From the NCBI RefSeq assembly GCF_900018785.1, contig NZ_FCOY01000005.1, positions 124,001 through 188,000 on the forward strand: a stretch of DNA of 64,000 nucleotides. Reading direction: 5' to 3'. Within the stretch, counting starts at the first letter, position 1. Each line of letters opens with the position of its first letter. Both the position numbers and the translations under genes were made by a program. The stretch comes from Xanthomonas massiliensis. Its GTDB lineage: Bacteria > Pseudomonadota > Gammaproteobacteria > Xanthomonadales > Xanthomonadaceae. Shown here piece by piece: positions 1 to 8,909 of the stretch. Below the pieces are notes generated by a model. The model saw only the letters and a program-made list of their open reading frames with translations, made no database searches and was not told where the DNA came from.

Positions 1-859
1 CATCCGCGATACGCACGGTCGCTGGCATGGCCCGTTCGATCTGGTGGTCGCCGCCGACGGCGCCTCCTCGGCACTGCGCGCGTCCACCGCCGGCGTACGC
101 AGCGACCGGGTCTATCCCTGGGGCGCGCTGTGGTGCCTGCTGCCCGCGGACGGCTGGGCGTTCGCCGACGAACTGCGGCAGCGCTACGTGCGGGCGCGCA
201 AGATGATCGGCGTGCTGCCGGTGGGGACGCGCCCGGGCGATGCGACGCCGCGCGTGAGCTTCTTCTGGAGCCTGCCGTGCGCGGACTTCGAACGCTGGCG
301 GCAGGACGGCATGGCCGCCTGGAAGGACGAGGTCGCCGGCCTGTGGCCGGAACTCGGCGCGCACCTGGCCGGCCTGGCCGCACCGGACCAGCTGGCCCGC
401 GCCGGCTACCGCGACGCCGTGCTGGCGCGCTGGTTCCGCGGCCGCCTGGCGGTGGTCGGCGATGCCGCGCACGCGATGAGCCCGCAGCTGGGCCAGGGCG
501 TGAACATGGCGCTGATGGATGCCTGGGCCCTGGCCGACGCCCTGCGGCAGGCGGGCGACCTGGCGGATGCGCTGCAGCGCTACCAGCGCGAACGCCGCCG
601 CCACGTGGCGATCTACCAGTTCTGGAGCCGCTGGCTCACGCCGGTGTTCCAGTCTGACCACGACCTGGCCGCGCGCCTGCGCGATGCCTGCCTGCTGCCG
701 CTGGGGCGCCTGCCCGGCGGGCGCGGCCAGATGCTGCGCGTGCTGACCGGCACCCGCCAGGGCTGGCTGGGCGCACTGGCGCTGGATCCGCAGTTCCTTG
801 CCGCGCTGGCGTCGCTGCCGGCCCGCTGGCCGGACGAAGGCGCGGTCCACGAGGCCTGA
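1..859 (+). CDS. FAD-dependent monooxygenase, C-terminal part (5' end outside window)
   Basis: The reading frame is already open at base 2, so the true start and the N-terminal dinucleotide-binding fold lie outside the window; about 285 residues are visible. The segment LVVAADGASSALR fits the second FAD contact (the DG motif) of the PHBH/UbiH class. GDAAHAMSPQLGQG followed by an Asn-Met helix is the GD motif that binds the FAD ribityl chain. These signatures place it in the PF01494 FAD-binding monooxygenase family, which hydroxylates aromatic or polyketide-like substrates using NAD(P)H and O2. Substrate cannot be read from the sequence. The next gene starts about 100 bases downstream in the same direction, so co-transcription is possible. 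Confidence 0.85.
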   Translation, partial: IRDTHGRWHGPFDLVVAADGASSALRASTAGVRSDRVYPWGALWCLLPADGWAFADELRQRYVRARKMIGVLPVGTRPGDATPRVSFFWSLPCADFERWRQDGMAAWKDEVAGLWPELGAHLAGLAAPDQLARAGYRDAVLARWFRGRLAVVGDAAHAMSPQLGQGVNMALMDAWALADALRQAGDLADALQRYQRERRRHVAIYQFWSRWLTPVFQSDHDLAARLRDACLLPLGRLPGGRGQMLRVLTGTRQGWLGALALDPQFLAALASLPARWPDEGAVHEA

Positions 860-956
860 CCGGCGTGGCGGCGGCCGCGTATCCGCGTCCCGGCAACGAC
901 CGGCACACGCGATCATGAAGGTTATGCTCGACGTACACCGAAGGGACAGGCATGCG

Positions 957-1445
957 ATGAGGCGATCGATCGGAGCGACGCTCTGGCTGCTGCTACTGGT
1001 CGGTTGGGCCGGGGCCGCCGCGGCGCGGCAGGATGCGCAGCCGCCTGCGGTCCCCGGGCCGGACGTGCCGGCGGCAGGCACGGCACTTGCAGACGCGGCG
1101 ACCGCGGAGCGGGTGACCACGCTGGGCGAGGTGCGGGCGGTGGCGCCGGACGAGGACGTGGACCTGTACCGCTTCCGCAATCCGGTCCAGGTACCGCCCA
1201 ATCGCTTCGATCGCGCCTACCGGCCGCCGCCGAGCGTCAAGGAGGTCAGCGAAGGCGGCGGCTACCTCATGCTGGGCATCTATGCCGCCGCCGGCCTGGT
1301 CGCCAAGGGCATCGACAAACTCGGCAGCGGGCCGGCGCAGGTCCAGTCCGCCATCGCCCGCCCGCCGCCGCAATTGAGCGAGGACGAACTGCGCCGCGCG
1401 GCGGCCTGCGCCACCGCGGGCTGCGGCGGCACGCCGGGCGACTGA
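957..1445 (+). CDS. Small exported protein of unknown function
   Basis: The 162-residue product begins MRRSIGATLWLLLLVGWAGA and continues AAARQ, a clear Sec signal peptide with a likely cleavage after Ala-Ala-Ala. The ATG at 957 is chosen because a purine-rich AAGGGACAGG lies just upstream and the signal peptide begins there; in-frame ATGs upstream would bury it. The mature part is Pro/Ala-rich, then has an aromatic stretch (YRFRNPVQVPPNRFDRAY) and one short Gly/Ala hydrophobic segment around residues 100-115. I recognise no family. It is probably periplasmic or membrane-tethered. Confidence 0.6.
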   Translation: MRRSIGATLWLLLLVGWAGAAAARQDAQPPAVPGPDVPAAGTALADAATAERVTTLGEVRAVAPDEDVDLYRFRNPVQVPPNRFDRAYRPPPSVKEVSEGGGYLMLGIYAAAGLVAKGIDKLGSGPAQVQSAIARPPPQLSEDELRRAAACATAGCGGTPGD

Positions 1446-1888
1446 GCGGGTGTGCCGTGCGTGATCGGGAGGGTCGCCGGCGACGGGGGCCTCTTCGGCA
1501 CGGATCGCCGGTCCCGGTGCCCGAGCGCCGGAGCGCCGGAGCGTAGCGCCGCCCCCGCGGGCGCGTGCGCAACGCCGGTTCCGCTCGCGCATCGCGGGAC
1601 CCGGGCAGCGATGAAACGCGACGGGGTCGTCGCCGATGCCATTACGCCGCGTCCGGGCCCGGGCTCGGTGCTGCCGTGCCGGCGCGAGCGGGATGGACAT
1701 GTCCCCGTCACCGCGGCCGCTGTACGCCGGGTTGTGCGGCGGCCGCTATTGCCCGGTCCCTGCCGACGACGGACGACAGAATCGGCGGACCGGCGGCGGT
1801 CGATTTCCGCCGAACGCTATCGCAACTCCAGAGCGGAGGCGCACCAGCAGCGCCGCGCATCCCGGCGGGGATGCACGGCCACCCGCAT
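1446..1888. other. Gene-free stretch
   Basis: No convincing gene in these 443 bases. Open frames here are GC-rich shadows without ribosome sites or recognisable protein. The only structure noted is a short direct repeat, GAGCGCCG twice plus GAGCG, at 1523-1543. It separates a rightward gene from the 3' end of a leftward gene. Confidence 0.5.
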
Positions 1889-2764
1889 TCAAGCCTGGCC
1901 GGCGCGGCGCTTGGCGACCTTGGCCAGGGCTGCCCAGTCCAGCTCGCCGTCGCCCTGGGCGATGGCCTCGATGAAGCCGTCGCGCAGCACCGAGGCCAGC
2001 GGCATCGGCACGTGCGCCGCCTCGCCGGCGGCCAGGCCCAGGCGCACGTCCTTCAGGCCCAGCGGCAGCCTGAAGCCGGCCGGGCTGTAGCGCTCGGCGG
2101 CGATCATGCCGCCGTAGCCCTGGTAGGCCGGCGCGGCGAACAGCGTGGAGGTGAGCATGGCCAGGAAATCGGCCGGCGCCACCTCATAGCCGCGCACCAG
2201 CGCGGCCGCCTCGCCCATCGTGCCGATCGCGCTGGCGATGCAGAAGTTGGCCGCCAGCTTCACCGCATTGGCCTGCTCGGGGCGCTCGCCGAAATGCCAG
2301 GTCTTCTGGCCGACCAGGTCCAGCATCGGCTGCACCGTGGCGATGGCCTGGCGATCGCCCGCGGCCAGCACGTTGAGCCGGCCGGCCGCGGCCACGTCCG
2401 GCCGGCCCAGCACCGGCGCGGCGACGTAGCCCAGCCCGCGTTCGGCATGCAGCGCGGCCAGCTCGCGCGCCAGGTCCACCGAGATGGTGGCCATGTTGAC
2501 GTGGATGCCGCCGGCCGGCAGCGCGTCGATCGCGCCGCGGTCGATCAGCACCTCGCGCACCGCCTGGTCGTTGGCGAGCATCGAGAACAGCACCGGCACG
2601 GCGGCTGCATCCGCCGGCCCGGCCACCGCCTCGGCACCGTCGCGGGCCAGTTCGGTGGCCGCTGCCGGACTGCGGTTCCAGACCCGCACGTGGTGCCCGC
2701 CGCGCACGAGGTTGGCGGCGATCGCCTTGCCCATGTGCCCCAGTCCGATGAATCCGATGTCCAT
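1889..2764 (-). CDS. NAD(P)-dependent 3-hydroxyisobutyrate dehydrogenase-like reductase
   Basis: A 291-residue cytosolic beta-hydroxyacid dehydrogenase. It opens with a Rossmann fold (GFIGLGHMGKAIAANL, residues 4-19) followed by VWNRS, where the Asn-Arg-Ser at the end of beta-2 favours NADPH. The substrate-binding segment around residues 115-130 and the catalytic Lys in NAVKLAANF (about residue 170) are present, as is the all-helical C-terminal domain. Length is typical of GlxR/GLYR1/HIBADH relatives, which reduce small aldehyde acids such as succinic or glyoxylic semialdehyde. The exact substrate is not determinable. The gene stands alone, divergent from the AI-2E permease gene. Confidence 0.85.
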   Translation of the reverse strand: MDIGFIGLGHMGKAIAANLVRGGHHVRVWNRSPAAATELARDGAEAVAGPADAAAVPVLFSMLANDQAVREVLIDRGAIDALPAGGIHVNMATISVDLARELAALHAERGLGYVAAPVLGRPDVAAAGRLNVLAAGDRQAIATVQPMLDLVGQKTWHFGERPEQANAVKLAANFCIASAIGTMGEAAALVRGYEVAPADFLAMLTSTLFAAPAYQGYGGMIAAERYSPAGFRLPLGLKDVRLGLAAGEAAHVPMPLASVLRDGFIEAIAQGDGELDWAALAKVAKRRAGQA

Positions 2765-2923
2765 GCCGAGCGCTCCGCTATCGATGACGGGGCAGGATCA
2801 TCCGCCGCGTCCCGTTTGCGTCGCGTGCAGTGCCGGCCGGGCGTCTGCGCGCCGCGGCCGCGTGCACGGCCTTTGCATGCGGGCTGGTAGGGTGGCGCTC
2901 CCGATCCTTCCGGCCCGTTCCGC

Positions 2924-3979
2924 ATGAGTCCACCGCTTCCGGCTTCTCCTCCGTTCAGGTCCTACGTCGCGCGCGTCCTGGCCACCCTGGCCCTGGCGGG
3001 CCTGGCGCTGTTGCTGTGGAAGCTGTCGGACCTGCTGCTGGTCGTGTTCGGCGCGATCGTGATCGGGGTGATGCTGCACGCCTTGTCGGCGCTGCTGCGA
3101 CGCTTCGTGCGCGTGCCGCAGGGCGTGGCGCTGGCGCTGGTGATTCTGGTGCTGCTGGCGGCATTGCTGGGCCTGCTGTGGCTGTTCGGATCGGAAGTGG
3201 CCGCGCAGGTGGATGCCTTCCGCGAACGCCTGCCGATGGCCTGGGCGCGCTTCCAGGCGTGGCTGCAGGCCAGCCCGCTGGGGCCGGCGGTGCGCGACCT
3301 GCCCGACCAGCTGCGCAGCGGGGCCTCGGCGCTGGCCGCACGCGCGGGCACCCTGGCGCTGTCCGCCGGCGGCGGCCTCACCGACGCGGTACTGATGATC
3401 GTCGGCGGCATCTACCTGGCGGCCCAGCCCGCGCTGTACCGGCAGGGCCTGCTCAAGCTGCTGCCGCGCGATCGCCGCGCGCTGGTGGACGAGGCGCTGG
3501 GCGATGCCGGCAATGCGCTGCGCGCATGGCTGGGCGGGCAGATGCTGGCGATGGCGGTGGTCGGCACCCTGACCGGCCTGGGCCTGTGGCTGCTCGGCGT
3601 GCCGGTGGCGATCGGCATCGGCCTGCTCACCGCCCTGCTGGACTTCATCCCGATCGTCGGGCCGATCGTCGCGGCGATCCCGGCGATCCTGCTGGGCTTC
3701 ACCGTGAGCCCGCAGGTCGCGCTGGGCGCGCTGCTGGTGTTCGTGGCGATCCAGCAGATCGAGGGCCACGTGCTGCAGCCGCTGATCCAGCAACGCGCGG
3801 TGGACCTGCCACCGGCATTGCTGCTGTTCTCGCTGTTCGGCATCGGCGCGCTGTTCGGGCCGATGGGCGTGGTGCTGGCCGCACCGATGACCGTGGCGAT
3901 CTACGTGCTGGTCAAGCGCCTGTACGTGCGCGGCGTGCTGGACACGGACACGCCGATCCCGGGGCGGCACGGGACCTGA
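2924..3979 (+). CDS. AI-2E family transporter (PerM/TqsA-like)
   Basis: This 351-residue inner-membrane protein has the AI-2E_transport (PF01594) architecture. Two close hydrophobic segments sit at residues 15-60 and a third at about 70-90. A soluble amphipathic region (about 90-150) follows, then four or five transmembrane helices, including the family-typical LLDFIPIVGPIVAAIPA segment near residue 245 and a C-terminal GALFGPMGVVLAAPMT. Members export autoinducer-2 or act as Na+/H+ antiporters; the family name does not fix the substrate. It converges on the phosphatase gene with only 28 bases between stops. Confidence 0.85.
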   Translation: MSPPLPASPPFRSYVARVLATLALAGLALLLWKLSDLLLVVFGAIVIGVMLHALSALLRRFVRVPQGVALALVILVLLAALLGLLWLFGSEVAAQVDAFRERLPMAWARFQAWLQASPLGPAVRDLPDQLRSGASALAARAGTLALSAGGGLTDAVLMIVGGIYLAAQPALYRQGLLKLLPRDRRALVDEALGDAGNALRAWLGGQMLAMAVVGTLTGLGLWLLGVPVAIGIGLLTALLDFIPIVGPIVAAIPAILLGFTVSPQVALGALLVFVAIQQIEGHVLQPLIQQRAVDLPPALLLFSLFGIGALFGPMGVVLAAPMTVAIYVLVKRLYVRGVLDTDTPIPGRHGT

Positions 3980-4007
3980 GGCACGTCCCCGGCCCGGGCC
4001 GCCGCGC

Positions 4008-5699
4008 TCAGCCCAGCGCCAGCGCGCCGGTCAGGTCGCCGGGGGCCACGCCGCTGGCCGCGAGCATGGCCCGCTCGCGCTCGACCAGGCCGGGCAGCTT
4101 CTCCAGGCCGAAGCGGCGAGTGATCAGGCGCAGGATCGAGCCGGTGTCGTAGATCGTGTGGTCCACGAAGCCGCGCCGGGCCAGCGGCGAGACCACCAGC
4201 GCCGGGATGCGCGAGCCCGGGCCCCAGCGGTCGGCCTTGGGCGGGGCGACGTGGTCCCACCAGCCGCCGTTCTCGTCGAAGGTGATCACCACCACCGTCC
4301 GCTCCCAGGCCGGGCTGCGCCGCAGCGCATCGATCACGCTGGCCACGTGGCGGTCGCCGGCGGCCACGTCGGAATAGCCGGCATGCATGTTGAGGTTGCC
4401 CTGCGGCTTGTAGAACGCGACCGGCGGCAGCGTGCCGGCCAGCGCGTCGGCGATGAAGCGGTTGGTCGCTGCGCTGTCGCCCAGGCCGCCGTCGCGCAGG
4501 TGGCGTTCGCGCGCCGGCGTGCCCGGGGCCAGGCTGGCGAAGTAGTTGAGCGGCTGATGGTGGTACTGGAAGTTGGGGCTGCCCGGGAACTGGTCGGTAT
4601 CGCCGGTGTCGCCGCGTCCCTGCAGCGCCAGGCCCCAGCCGCCGCCGTACCAGGCCCAGTCCACGCCCGCCGCGTCCAGCGCATCGCCGATGTGGCGGTG
4701 GTGCTGCGGCGGCAGCGTGTGCGGGCTGTCCGGGTTGGCGTAGGCGGGCCGCGCCGGATCCCGCGTGGGGCTGGGCTGGAACGGGGGCAGCATCGTGTTC
4801 ACCGCCCAGAAATCGGGCGTGAGCGCGCCGTTGCGCACGTAGCGGGGATTGCCGTCCAGCGCGCTGCGCGGGGATTTCTCGTCCAGCAGCGGGCGGATGC
4901 CGCGCGGGTCGTCAGTCTCCAGGAGCGTGGTCTGCATCCGGGCCGGGCCCTTGTCGGCATCCGGGTAGTACGGCGGTTGCGCGGCGACCAGGTACTGGTG
5001 GTTGAGGAACGAGCCGCCGAAGGCGCCCATGAAGAAGTTGTCGCACAGCGTGTATTCGCGGGCCAGCTGCCATAGCCGCAGCGTGGCCGCCACGTCGCCG
5101 TAGTGGCCCATCACCAGCGCGCCGCTGTCGCCCCAGGCGACGAAGCCGTCGTTGCGGCCGCCGTTGATCTGCAGCTGGTTGTCGTAGAAGCGATGGGTCA
5201 GGTCGCGGGTCACCACGCCGTGCGGCAGCGGCAGGCCGTCGGGCGTGGCGAGCGCGAACGGCGCATTGGGCAGGCCGGTGATGGCGTCCTGGCCGAGCTG
5301 GTAGCGACGGTGGTCGACCACCTGCTCGTCGGGCACCAGCCCGCCCCAGATCGGCGGCAGGTGCGGCAATACGCTGCCGTCGCGGTCGCGCTGGACGCAG
5401 TCGGCCGGCGCCAGCGCCGACAGTGGCTTCTGCAGGCCGGGGAATTCCGGGAACAGGTTGTTGAAGCTGCGGTTCTCGCAGTAGATCACCACCACATGGT
5501 CCACGCGTTCGCGCAGTGCCCGGTCCACCGCGGCGGAATCGGGGGCGGTCGCCGCGGCGCGCGCGCGCGGTGCGGCGACCGCCGCGGTGGGAGCCGCGCC
5601 GACGGCAAGACCGCCACCGGCCAGGGCCAGGCCGCCCAGCAGGCGGCGGCGTTGCGGATCGTCGGGGGTGTCGTCGGAAGGCGGGATGTGCGAGGTCAC
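4008..5699 (-). CDS. Tat-exported AcpA/phospholipase C-type phosphoesterase
   Basis: 563 residues. The N-terminus carries a twin-arginine signal (QRRRLLGGLALAGGGLAVGA, residues 17-36), so it is likely exported folded to the periplasm. The body is the PF04185 phosphoesterase fold shared by AcpA acid phosphatase and bacterial phospholipase C. ENRSFNNLF (about residues 75-83) holds the metal-binding Glu-Asn and the predicted nucleophilic Ser. FDENGGWWDHVAPP (about 470) supplies C-terminal metal ligands, and FMGAFGGSFLNHQYL is the family-typical central motif. Length suits AcpA-like acid phosphatases rather than the longer haemolytic PlcH. It lies downstream of tssL in the same direction but 193 bases away with hairpins between, so it is probably not a T6SS gene. 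Confidence 0.85.
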   Translation of the reverse strand: MTSHIPPSDDTPDDPQRRRLLGGLALAGGGLAVGAAPTAAVAAPRARAAATAPDSAAVDRALRERVDHVVVIYCENRSFNNLFPEFPGLQKPLSALAPADCVQRDRDGSVLPHLPPIWGGLVPDEQVVDHRRYQLGQDAITGLPNAPFALATPDGLPLPHGVVTRDLTHRFYDNQLQINGGRNDGFVAWGDSGALVMGHYGDVAATLRLWQLAREYTLCDNFFMGAFGGSFLNHQYLVAAQPPYYPDADKGPARMQTTLLETDDPRGIRPLLDEKSPRSALDGNPRYVRNGALTPDFWAVNTMLPPFQPSPTRDPARPAYANPDSPHTLPPQHHRHIGDALDAAGVDWAWYGGGWGLALQGRGDTGDTDQFPGSPNFQYHHQPLNYFASLAPGTPARERHLRDGGLGDSAATNRFIADALAGTLPPVAFYKPQGNLNMHAGYSDVAAGDRHVASVIDALRRSPAWERTVVVITFDENGGWWDHVAPPKADRWGPGSRIPALVVSPLARRGFVDHTIYDTGSILRLITRRFGLEKLPGLVERERAMLAASGVAPGDLTGALALG

Positions 5700-5787
5700 G
5701 GGAGCGGGCGTTCGAGGGAGGGATGCCAGGCCGTGGCCACGGGTGCCTGGATTTCACCCGTTCCTTGTGGGGATCCTTGCGCACCGG

Positions 5788-5881
5788 CCATGCCGGGGGC
5801 CGGGCGCGTCGCGCCCCCCATCCGTGCCGGCGCGGCCGGCATGGATTCTCGCATCCGCCCGGCGGTGGTTCCACCGCGGGC
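5788..5881. repeat. Cluster of GC-rich inverted repeats between acpA-like gene and tssL
   Basis: CCATGCCGG at 5788-5796 is mirrored exactly by CCGGCATGG at 5836-5844, with a nested GGGGGC/GCCCCC pair inside. A second hairpin, 5857-5881, has an 11-bp stem with one bulged G (arm GGTGG-TTC-CCACC at its tip). No T-run follows on either strand, so neither is a textbook terminator. They may end or stabilise the tssJKL transcript. Confidence 0.45.
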
Positions 5882-5892
5882 GGCAACAAGGT

Positions 5893-6687
5893 TCAGGGCA
5901 GGGTGATGGTGATGTGCGCGGTGCGCTGCGGCATCTGGATCACGTCGTGGTAGGCGGCCAGCCGCTCACGGGTCTGGTGGTCCAGGTAGAAGCGCAGGCC
6001 GAAGAAACCGGCCACCCCGAACGCGGCCACCAGCGCCGCCGGCAGCCACAGCGGCACCACCCGGCGCAAGGCATGGCTGAAATTGTCCGGTGGCGGCCAG
6101 TGCGGGGCGAACGGGGTGCGCTTGCCCTTGAGGTAGACGATCTCGTCGCCGAGCCGGGCGGTGAGGTAGCCCAGCTTCTCCGGCCCTTCCAGCCGGTACT
6201 TGCCCTCGAAGCCGAGCAGCAGGCAATAGTGGAAGACCTCCAGCGACGGCAGGCGCGGCGCGCCCTGCCGGCGCAGCTCCTCGAGCTTGTCGAAGAAGCG
6301 TTCGCCGGCCAGGTGCTCGCCGAACAGGCGCAACTGCAGCGGATTGCGTTCCCAGGCCTCGTGCAGGGCCGACGGCTGGGACAGGACCGCCTCGTCCACC
6401 GAGGCGCAGAAGGCGTACTTGGCCGCGTAGATGTCCTCGCCGGAAATGCCGAGCTTGATCGCCCCGCGCTCCACCCCGTCCAGGAACTTCTGCACCGACT
6501 GCATGAACGGCTCGGCCTCGCGCGGCAGCTGGCCGCGCTTGAGCAGCAGCAGCAGGTAGAAGCCGTCGGCCATCAGGTCCAGCAGCGACTGCGGGGTGGT
6601 GCTGGCCGGGGCGATGCCGGGCAGCGGGCCCTGCGAGCTCAGCGAGGGCATCGGGCCGGGCGTGGGAGGCAGGGTCGAAGCCATCAT
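5893..6687 (-). CDS. tssL: T6SS inner-membrane protein TssL (DotU/IcmH-like)
   Basis: 264 residues. TssL is the DotU-family part of the TssJLM membrane complex that anchors the type VI machine to the envelope. After a Pro-rich N-terminus come the family features LLDLMADGFYLLLLLKRGQ, ISGEDIYAAKYAFCASVDEAVL and NPLQLRLFGEHLAGERFFDKL, forming the cytoplasmic hook domain (residues 30-185). One membrane helix follows at about 213-233, then about 30 periplasmic residues. There is no OmpA-like peptidoglycan-binding domain. Its ATG overlaps the tssK stop (ATGA), so the two are translationally coupled. The partner TssM is not in the window. Confidence 0.95.
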   Translation of the reverse strand: MMASTLPPTPGPMPSLSSQGPLPGIAPASTTPQSLLDLMADGFYLLLLLKRGQLPREAEPFMQSVQKFLDGVERGAIKLGISGEDIYAAKYAFCASVDEAVLSQPSALHEAWERNPLQLRLFGEHLAGERFFDKLEELRRQGAPRLPSLEVFHYCLLLGFEGKYRLEGPEKLGYLTARLGDEIVYLKGKRTPFAPHWPPPDNFSHALRRVVPLWLPAALVAAFGVAGFFGLRFYLDHQTRERLAAYHDVIQMPQRTAHITITLP

Positions 6688-8033
6688 GCGGTCACCGCCA
6701 CGAGTTCCATCTTCAGGTCATGGATGCCGGAGGGCACGTAGATCATGATCGATTGCGCCTTGAGCATGCGTTCGTACAGTGGCCCGCGGGCCTCGAGCGC
6801 GAAGTAGTAGCTGCCCGGACGCACCGGGATCGCGGCCGGTACCTGGGCGGCATGGGTCAGCTTCACCCCGGGCAGTGCCGAGAGCACGCATTTCTCCACG
6901 TCGTCGGGGGCGCCGACCTTGAAGCGGATCGGCACCGTCTGCACCAGCTCCTGCGCCGGCAGGTCGGCGGATACGCCGACGTAGAAGGTGGCGCCCTCGT
7001 CGATGCGCTGGGAATCGAGGTGGCCGACGTGGAAGGAGGGCTTGGTCTCGGTCAGCGCGATCTGGAAATAACGCGCCGAGATCACCGTGTCCAGCAGCTC
7101 GCGCACGATGGCGAACAGCTGCGCGAAGCCGGCCTGCGGTGCGGCATGGTCGTAGCGCGGCAGGTCGGCGAGCTGGTAGGCGTTGGAGAAGGTCAGCAGG
7201 GCGCCGGCGATGCGCAGCAGTTCCTGGTGCAGACGCTCCGGATGCAACTGCGGGTGATGGAACAGGTGTGCCAGCGCCGCGAAGGCGGTGTTGGCCGTGT
7301 GCAGCAGCCAGAACGAGGCGATGTCGCCGGAGCGGAACTCGATGATGTGCTGCGACGGCTGCCGGTGCAGGCCGTACAAAGCATCGGTCTTGGCCTGCAG
7401 CGAATCCAGCAGCGCCCGCAGTTGCCGTGTCAGTGCCGCGGAGGCGGCGATGTGCAGGGCCGGCGGGACGAAGGCGTCGTCCAGCTCGAAGCCGCCGGTC
7501 GGGGTGCGGTTGACGCGCGCCACCGGCACGGTCACGAACGGATCGCGCGGCTTGTCCTCGGTCAGCAGCCGCGTCGCCTTGCCGAGATAGGCCAGTTCGG
7601 CCTCGGCGGCATCGGTGAACAGGTCCGGCGTGGCGGCGTCCTCCTGGCGGTAGCGGGCGAGCCGGCCACCGCCTTCGGCGCAGTTCTGCCCGTCGGCGCG
7701 CAGCAACGGCAATGCCAGGTACACCGTGGTGCCCTGCATGCCCGCCGGCAGCTCGGCCAGCGATACCGGTTCGGGCAGGGGGTCGCGGGCCGGTGCGCAG
7801 AACGGCTCGCCGTCCGGGAACACCAGTTCCAGCTCCAGTGCGTTCAGGCTGCCTGCGGCCAGGGCCTGGCTGTCGAAGCGGACCTTGCCCACGCCCCATG
7901 CGTAGGGGTGCAGGGCCTGCGTCAGCGCGTGCAGGCGTGCCTCGTGGTAGGCGTCCTGCCGTTGGAAGTGCTGCGGCCTCAGGAAGAGTCCTTCCCCCCA
8001 CAACACCTTCGCCGTCCCGTTTGCGTAAGCCAC
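6684..8033 (-). CDS. tssK: T6SS baseplate protein TssK
   Basis: 449 residues, the usual TssK length. TssK trimers link the baseplate wedge (TssEFG) to the membrane complex. Diagnostic features are the N-terminal VLWGEGLFLRPQHFQRQD, which is nearly invariant in the family, the helical neck region, and the C-terminal head that contacts TssL/TssM. The start is a GTG at 8033, preceded by an AGGGAAGG ribosome site, and is placed so that this motif begins near residue 10. It lies between tssJ (53-base gap) and tssL (4-base overlap). Confidence 0.96.
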   Translation of the reverse strand: MAYANGTAKVLWGEGLFLRPQHFQRQDAYHEARLHALTQALHPYAWGVGKVRFDSQALAAGSLNALELELVFPDGEPFCAPARDPLPEPVSLAELPAGMQGTTVYLALPLLRADGQNCAEGGGRLARYRQEDAATPDLFTDAAEAELAYLGKATRLLTEDKPRDPFVTVPVARVNRTPTGGFELDDAFVPPALHIAASAALTRQLRALLDSLQAKTDALYGLHRQPSQHIIEFRSGDIASFWLLHTANTAFAALAHLFHHPQLHPERLHQELLRIAGALLTFSNAYQLADLPRYDHAAPQAGFAQLFAIVRELLDTVISARYFQIALTETKPSFHVGHLDSQRIDEGATFYVGVSADLPAQELVQTVPIRFKVGAPDDVEKCVLSALPGVKLTHAAQVPAAIPVRPGSYYFALEARGPLYERMLKAQSIMIYVPSGIHDLKMELVAVTA

Positions 8034-8086
8034 TGTTGCCTTCCCTGTGTTGTCCGTCCCTGCGCGTGCCTGCGCCGCCGCCGTGG

Positions 8087-8695
8087 TCAGCGCGAGTCGC
8101 GACGCGGCGCCTGACAGCGTACCGAAGCCAGGCTGTCCGCGTCACCCACCACGCGTGTCAGCAATGCGGCGCTGTCGGTACTGAGCGCGCAGGCGTGGAT
8201 GCCCACGGTGACGCCGTCGCGCGCGGCATCGGCGCGGGTGGTGTCGAAGGCGAAGCGCCAGCGTCCTTCGGCCGGTGCGCGGAACAGTGCCACCACGCCC
8301 AGTACGGTGGCGCCCTCGGACATTTTTTCCTGCAGTTGCTGGCGCCCGCCCGGCGTCAGCACGACCTCCGTGGAGGACAGCAGGTCCGCGCCCAGCGCCG
8401 CCTGTTCGCCCGCGGCGTCGAGGAAACTCGTCAACGGTGCCTGCTCGAACCGCTGCAGGCTGCGCAGGTGGTAGATCTTCACGATCACCGCGCTCGCCCG
8501 ACCGTCGGTGCCGGAATTCAGGTTGCCGCCGGCGAACAGGCGCAGGGGAATTTCCGGCGGCGCCTGCGGCTTGGCCTCGGCCAGGCCGGTGGCCTCGAGC
8601 GTCTTGCGTACGGCCTTGCCGACGGGATTGGTGGACGCGCAGCCGGCCGCCAGCACGGCCAGCAGCAACGGGGCGAACAGACGAAGGGCTTTCAT
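8087..8695 (-). CDS. tssJ: T6SS outer-membrane lipoprotein TssJ
   Basis: 202 residues. The ATG at 8695 is chosen because it directly opens a lipoprotein signal peptide, MKALRLFAPLLLAVLAAGC, with the lipidated Cys at residue 19. The frame continues upstream, but that would destroy the signal. The mature domain matches the TssJ/VasD transthyretin-like fold: VIVKIYHLRSLQRFE, then LTSFLDAAGEQAALGADLLSS, and the segment ending TEVVLTPGGRQQL. TssJ sits on the inner face of the outer membrane and binds the C-terminal domain of TssM. It is the first gene of the leftward tssJKL operon and is divergent from the TPR lipoprotein gene. Confidence 0.93.
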   Translation of the reverse strand: MKALRLFAPLLLAVLAAGCASTNPVGKAVRKTLEATGLAEAKPQAPPEIPLRLFAGGNLNSGTDGRASAVIVKIYHLRSLQRFEQAPLTSFLDAAGEQAALGADLLSSTEVVLTPGGRQQLQEKMSEGATVLGVVALFRAPAEGRWRFAFDTTRADAARDGVTVGIHACALSTDSAALLTRVVGDADSLASVRCQAPRRDSR

Positions 8696-8734
8696 GCGGC
8701 CTACCTTGGCGAACGACACGAAGCGGACGCCGCT

Positions 8735-8756
8735 CGCATCCGCAATCCCGGATGCG
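8735..8756. promoter_or_regulatory. 8-bp inverted repeat in divergent T6SS promoter region
   Basis: CGCATCCG at 8735-8742 and CGGATGCG at 8749-8756 are perfect inverted copies with a 6-base spacer. They lie 40 bases upstream of tssJ and about 30 bases before the rightward -35-like box. A dimeric regulator site in the intergenic region controlling both T6SS arms is plausible. It could equally form a hairpin in the tssJ leader. Confidence 0.35.
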
Positions 8757-8781
8757 TGTCCCGATACCTGCAGGACTTTGC

Positions 8782-8811
8782 TTGACGTCGCGCGAGTGCT
8801 TGGACTATACC
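8782..8811 (+). promoter_or_regulatory. Candidate sigma-70-type promoter of the rightward T6SS operon
   Basis: TTGACG at 8782-8787 and TATACC at 8806-8811, spaced 18 bases, resemble -35 and -10 elements about 100 bases before the TPR-lipoprotein ATG. GCGAGTG (8792-8798) and CACTCGC (8832-8838) form an inverted repeat bracketing the -10. No GG-N10-GC sigma-54 signature was convincing here, although many T6SS operons use sigma-54. Confidence 0.4.
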
Positions 8812-8909
8812 GTCGCCCACAGGGGGCTGTACACTCGCAATGGCAAGCAAGGGACTGCTTGATCGGGTCTTCCTTGCGCGCGCATGGCGAAGCGATTCCA
8901 AGGAATAGC

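Noticed and set aside
8740-8800. Possible sigma-54 promoter for the T6SS operon
   Set aside because: CTGCAGGACTTTGCTT was considered, but it lacks the GG of the -24 element, so the sigma-70-like boxes were preferred.
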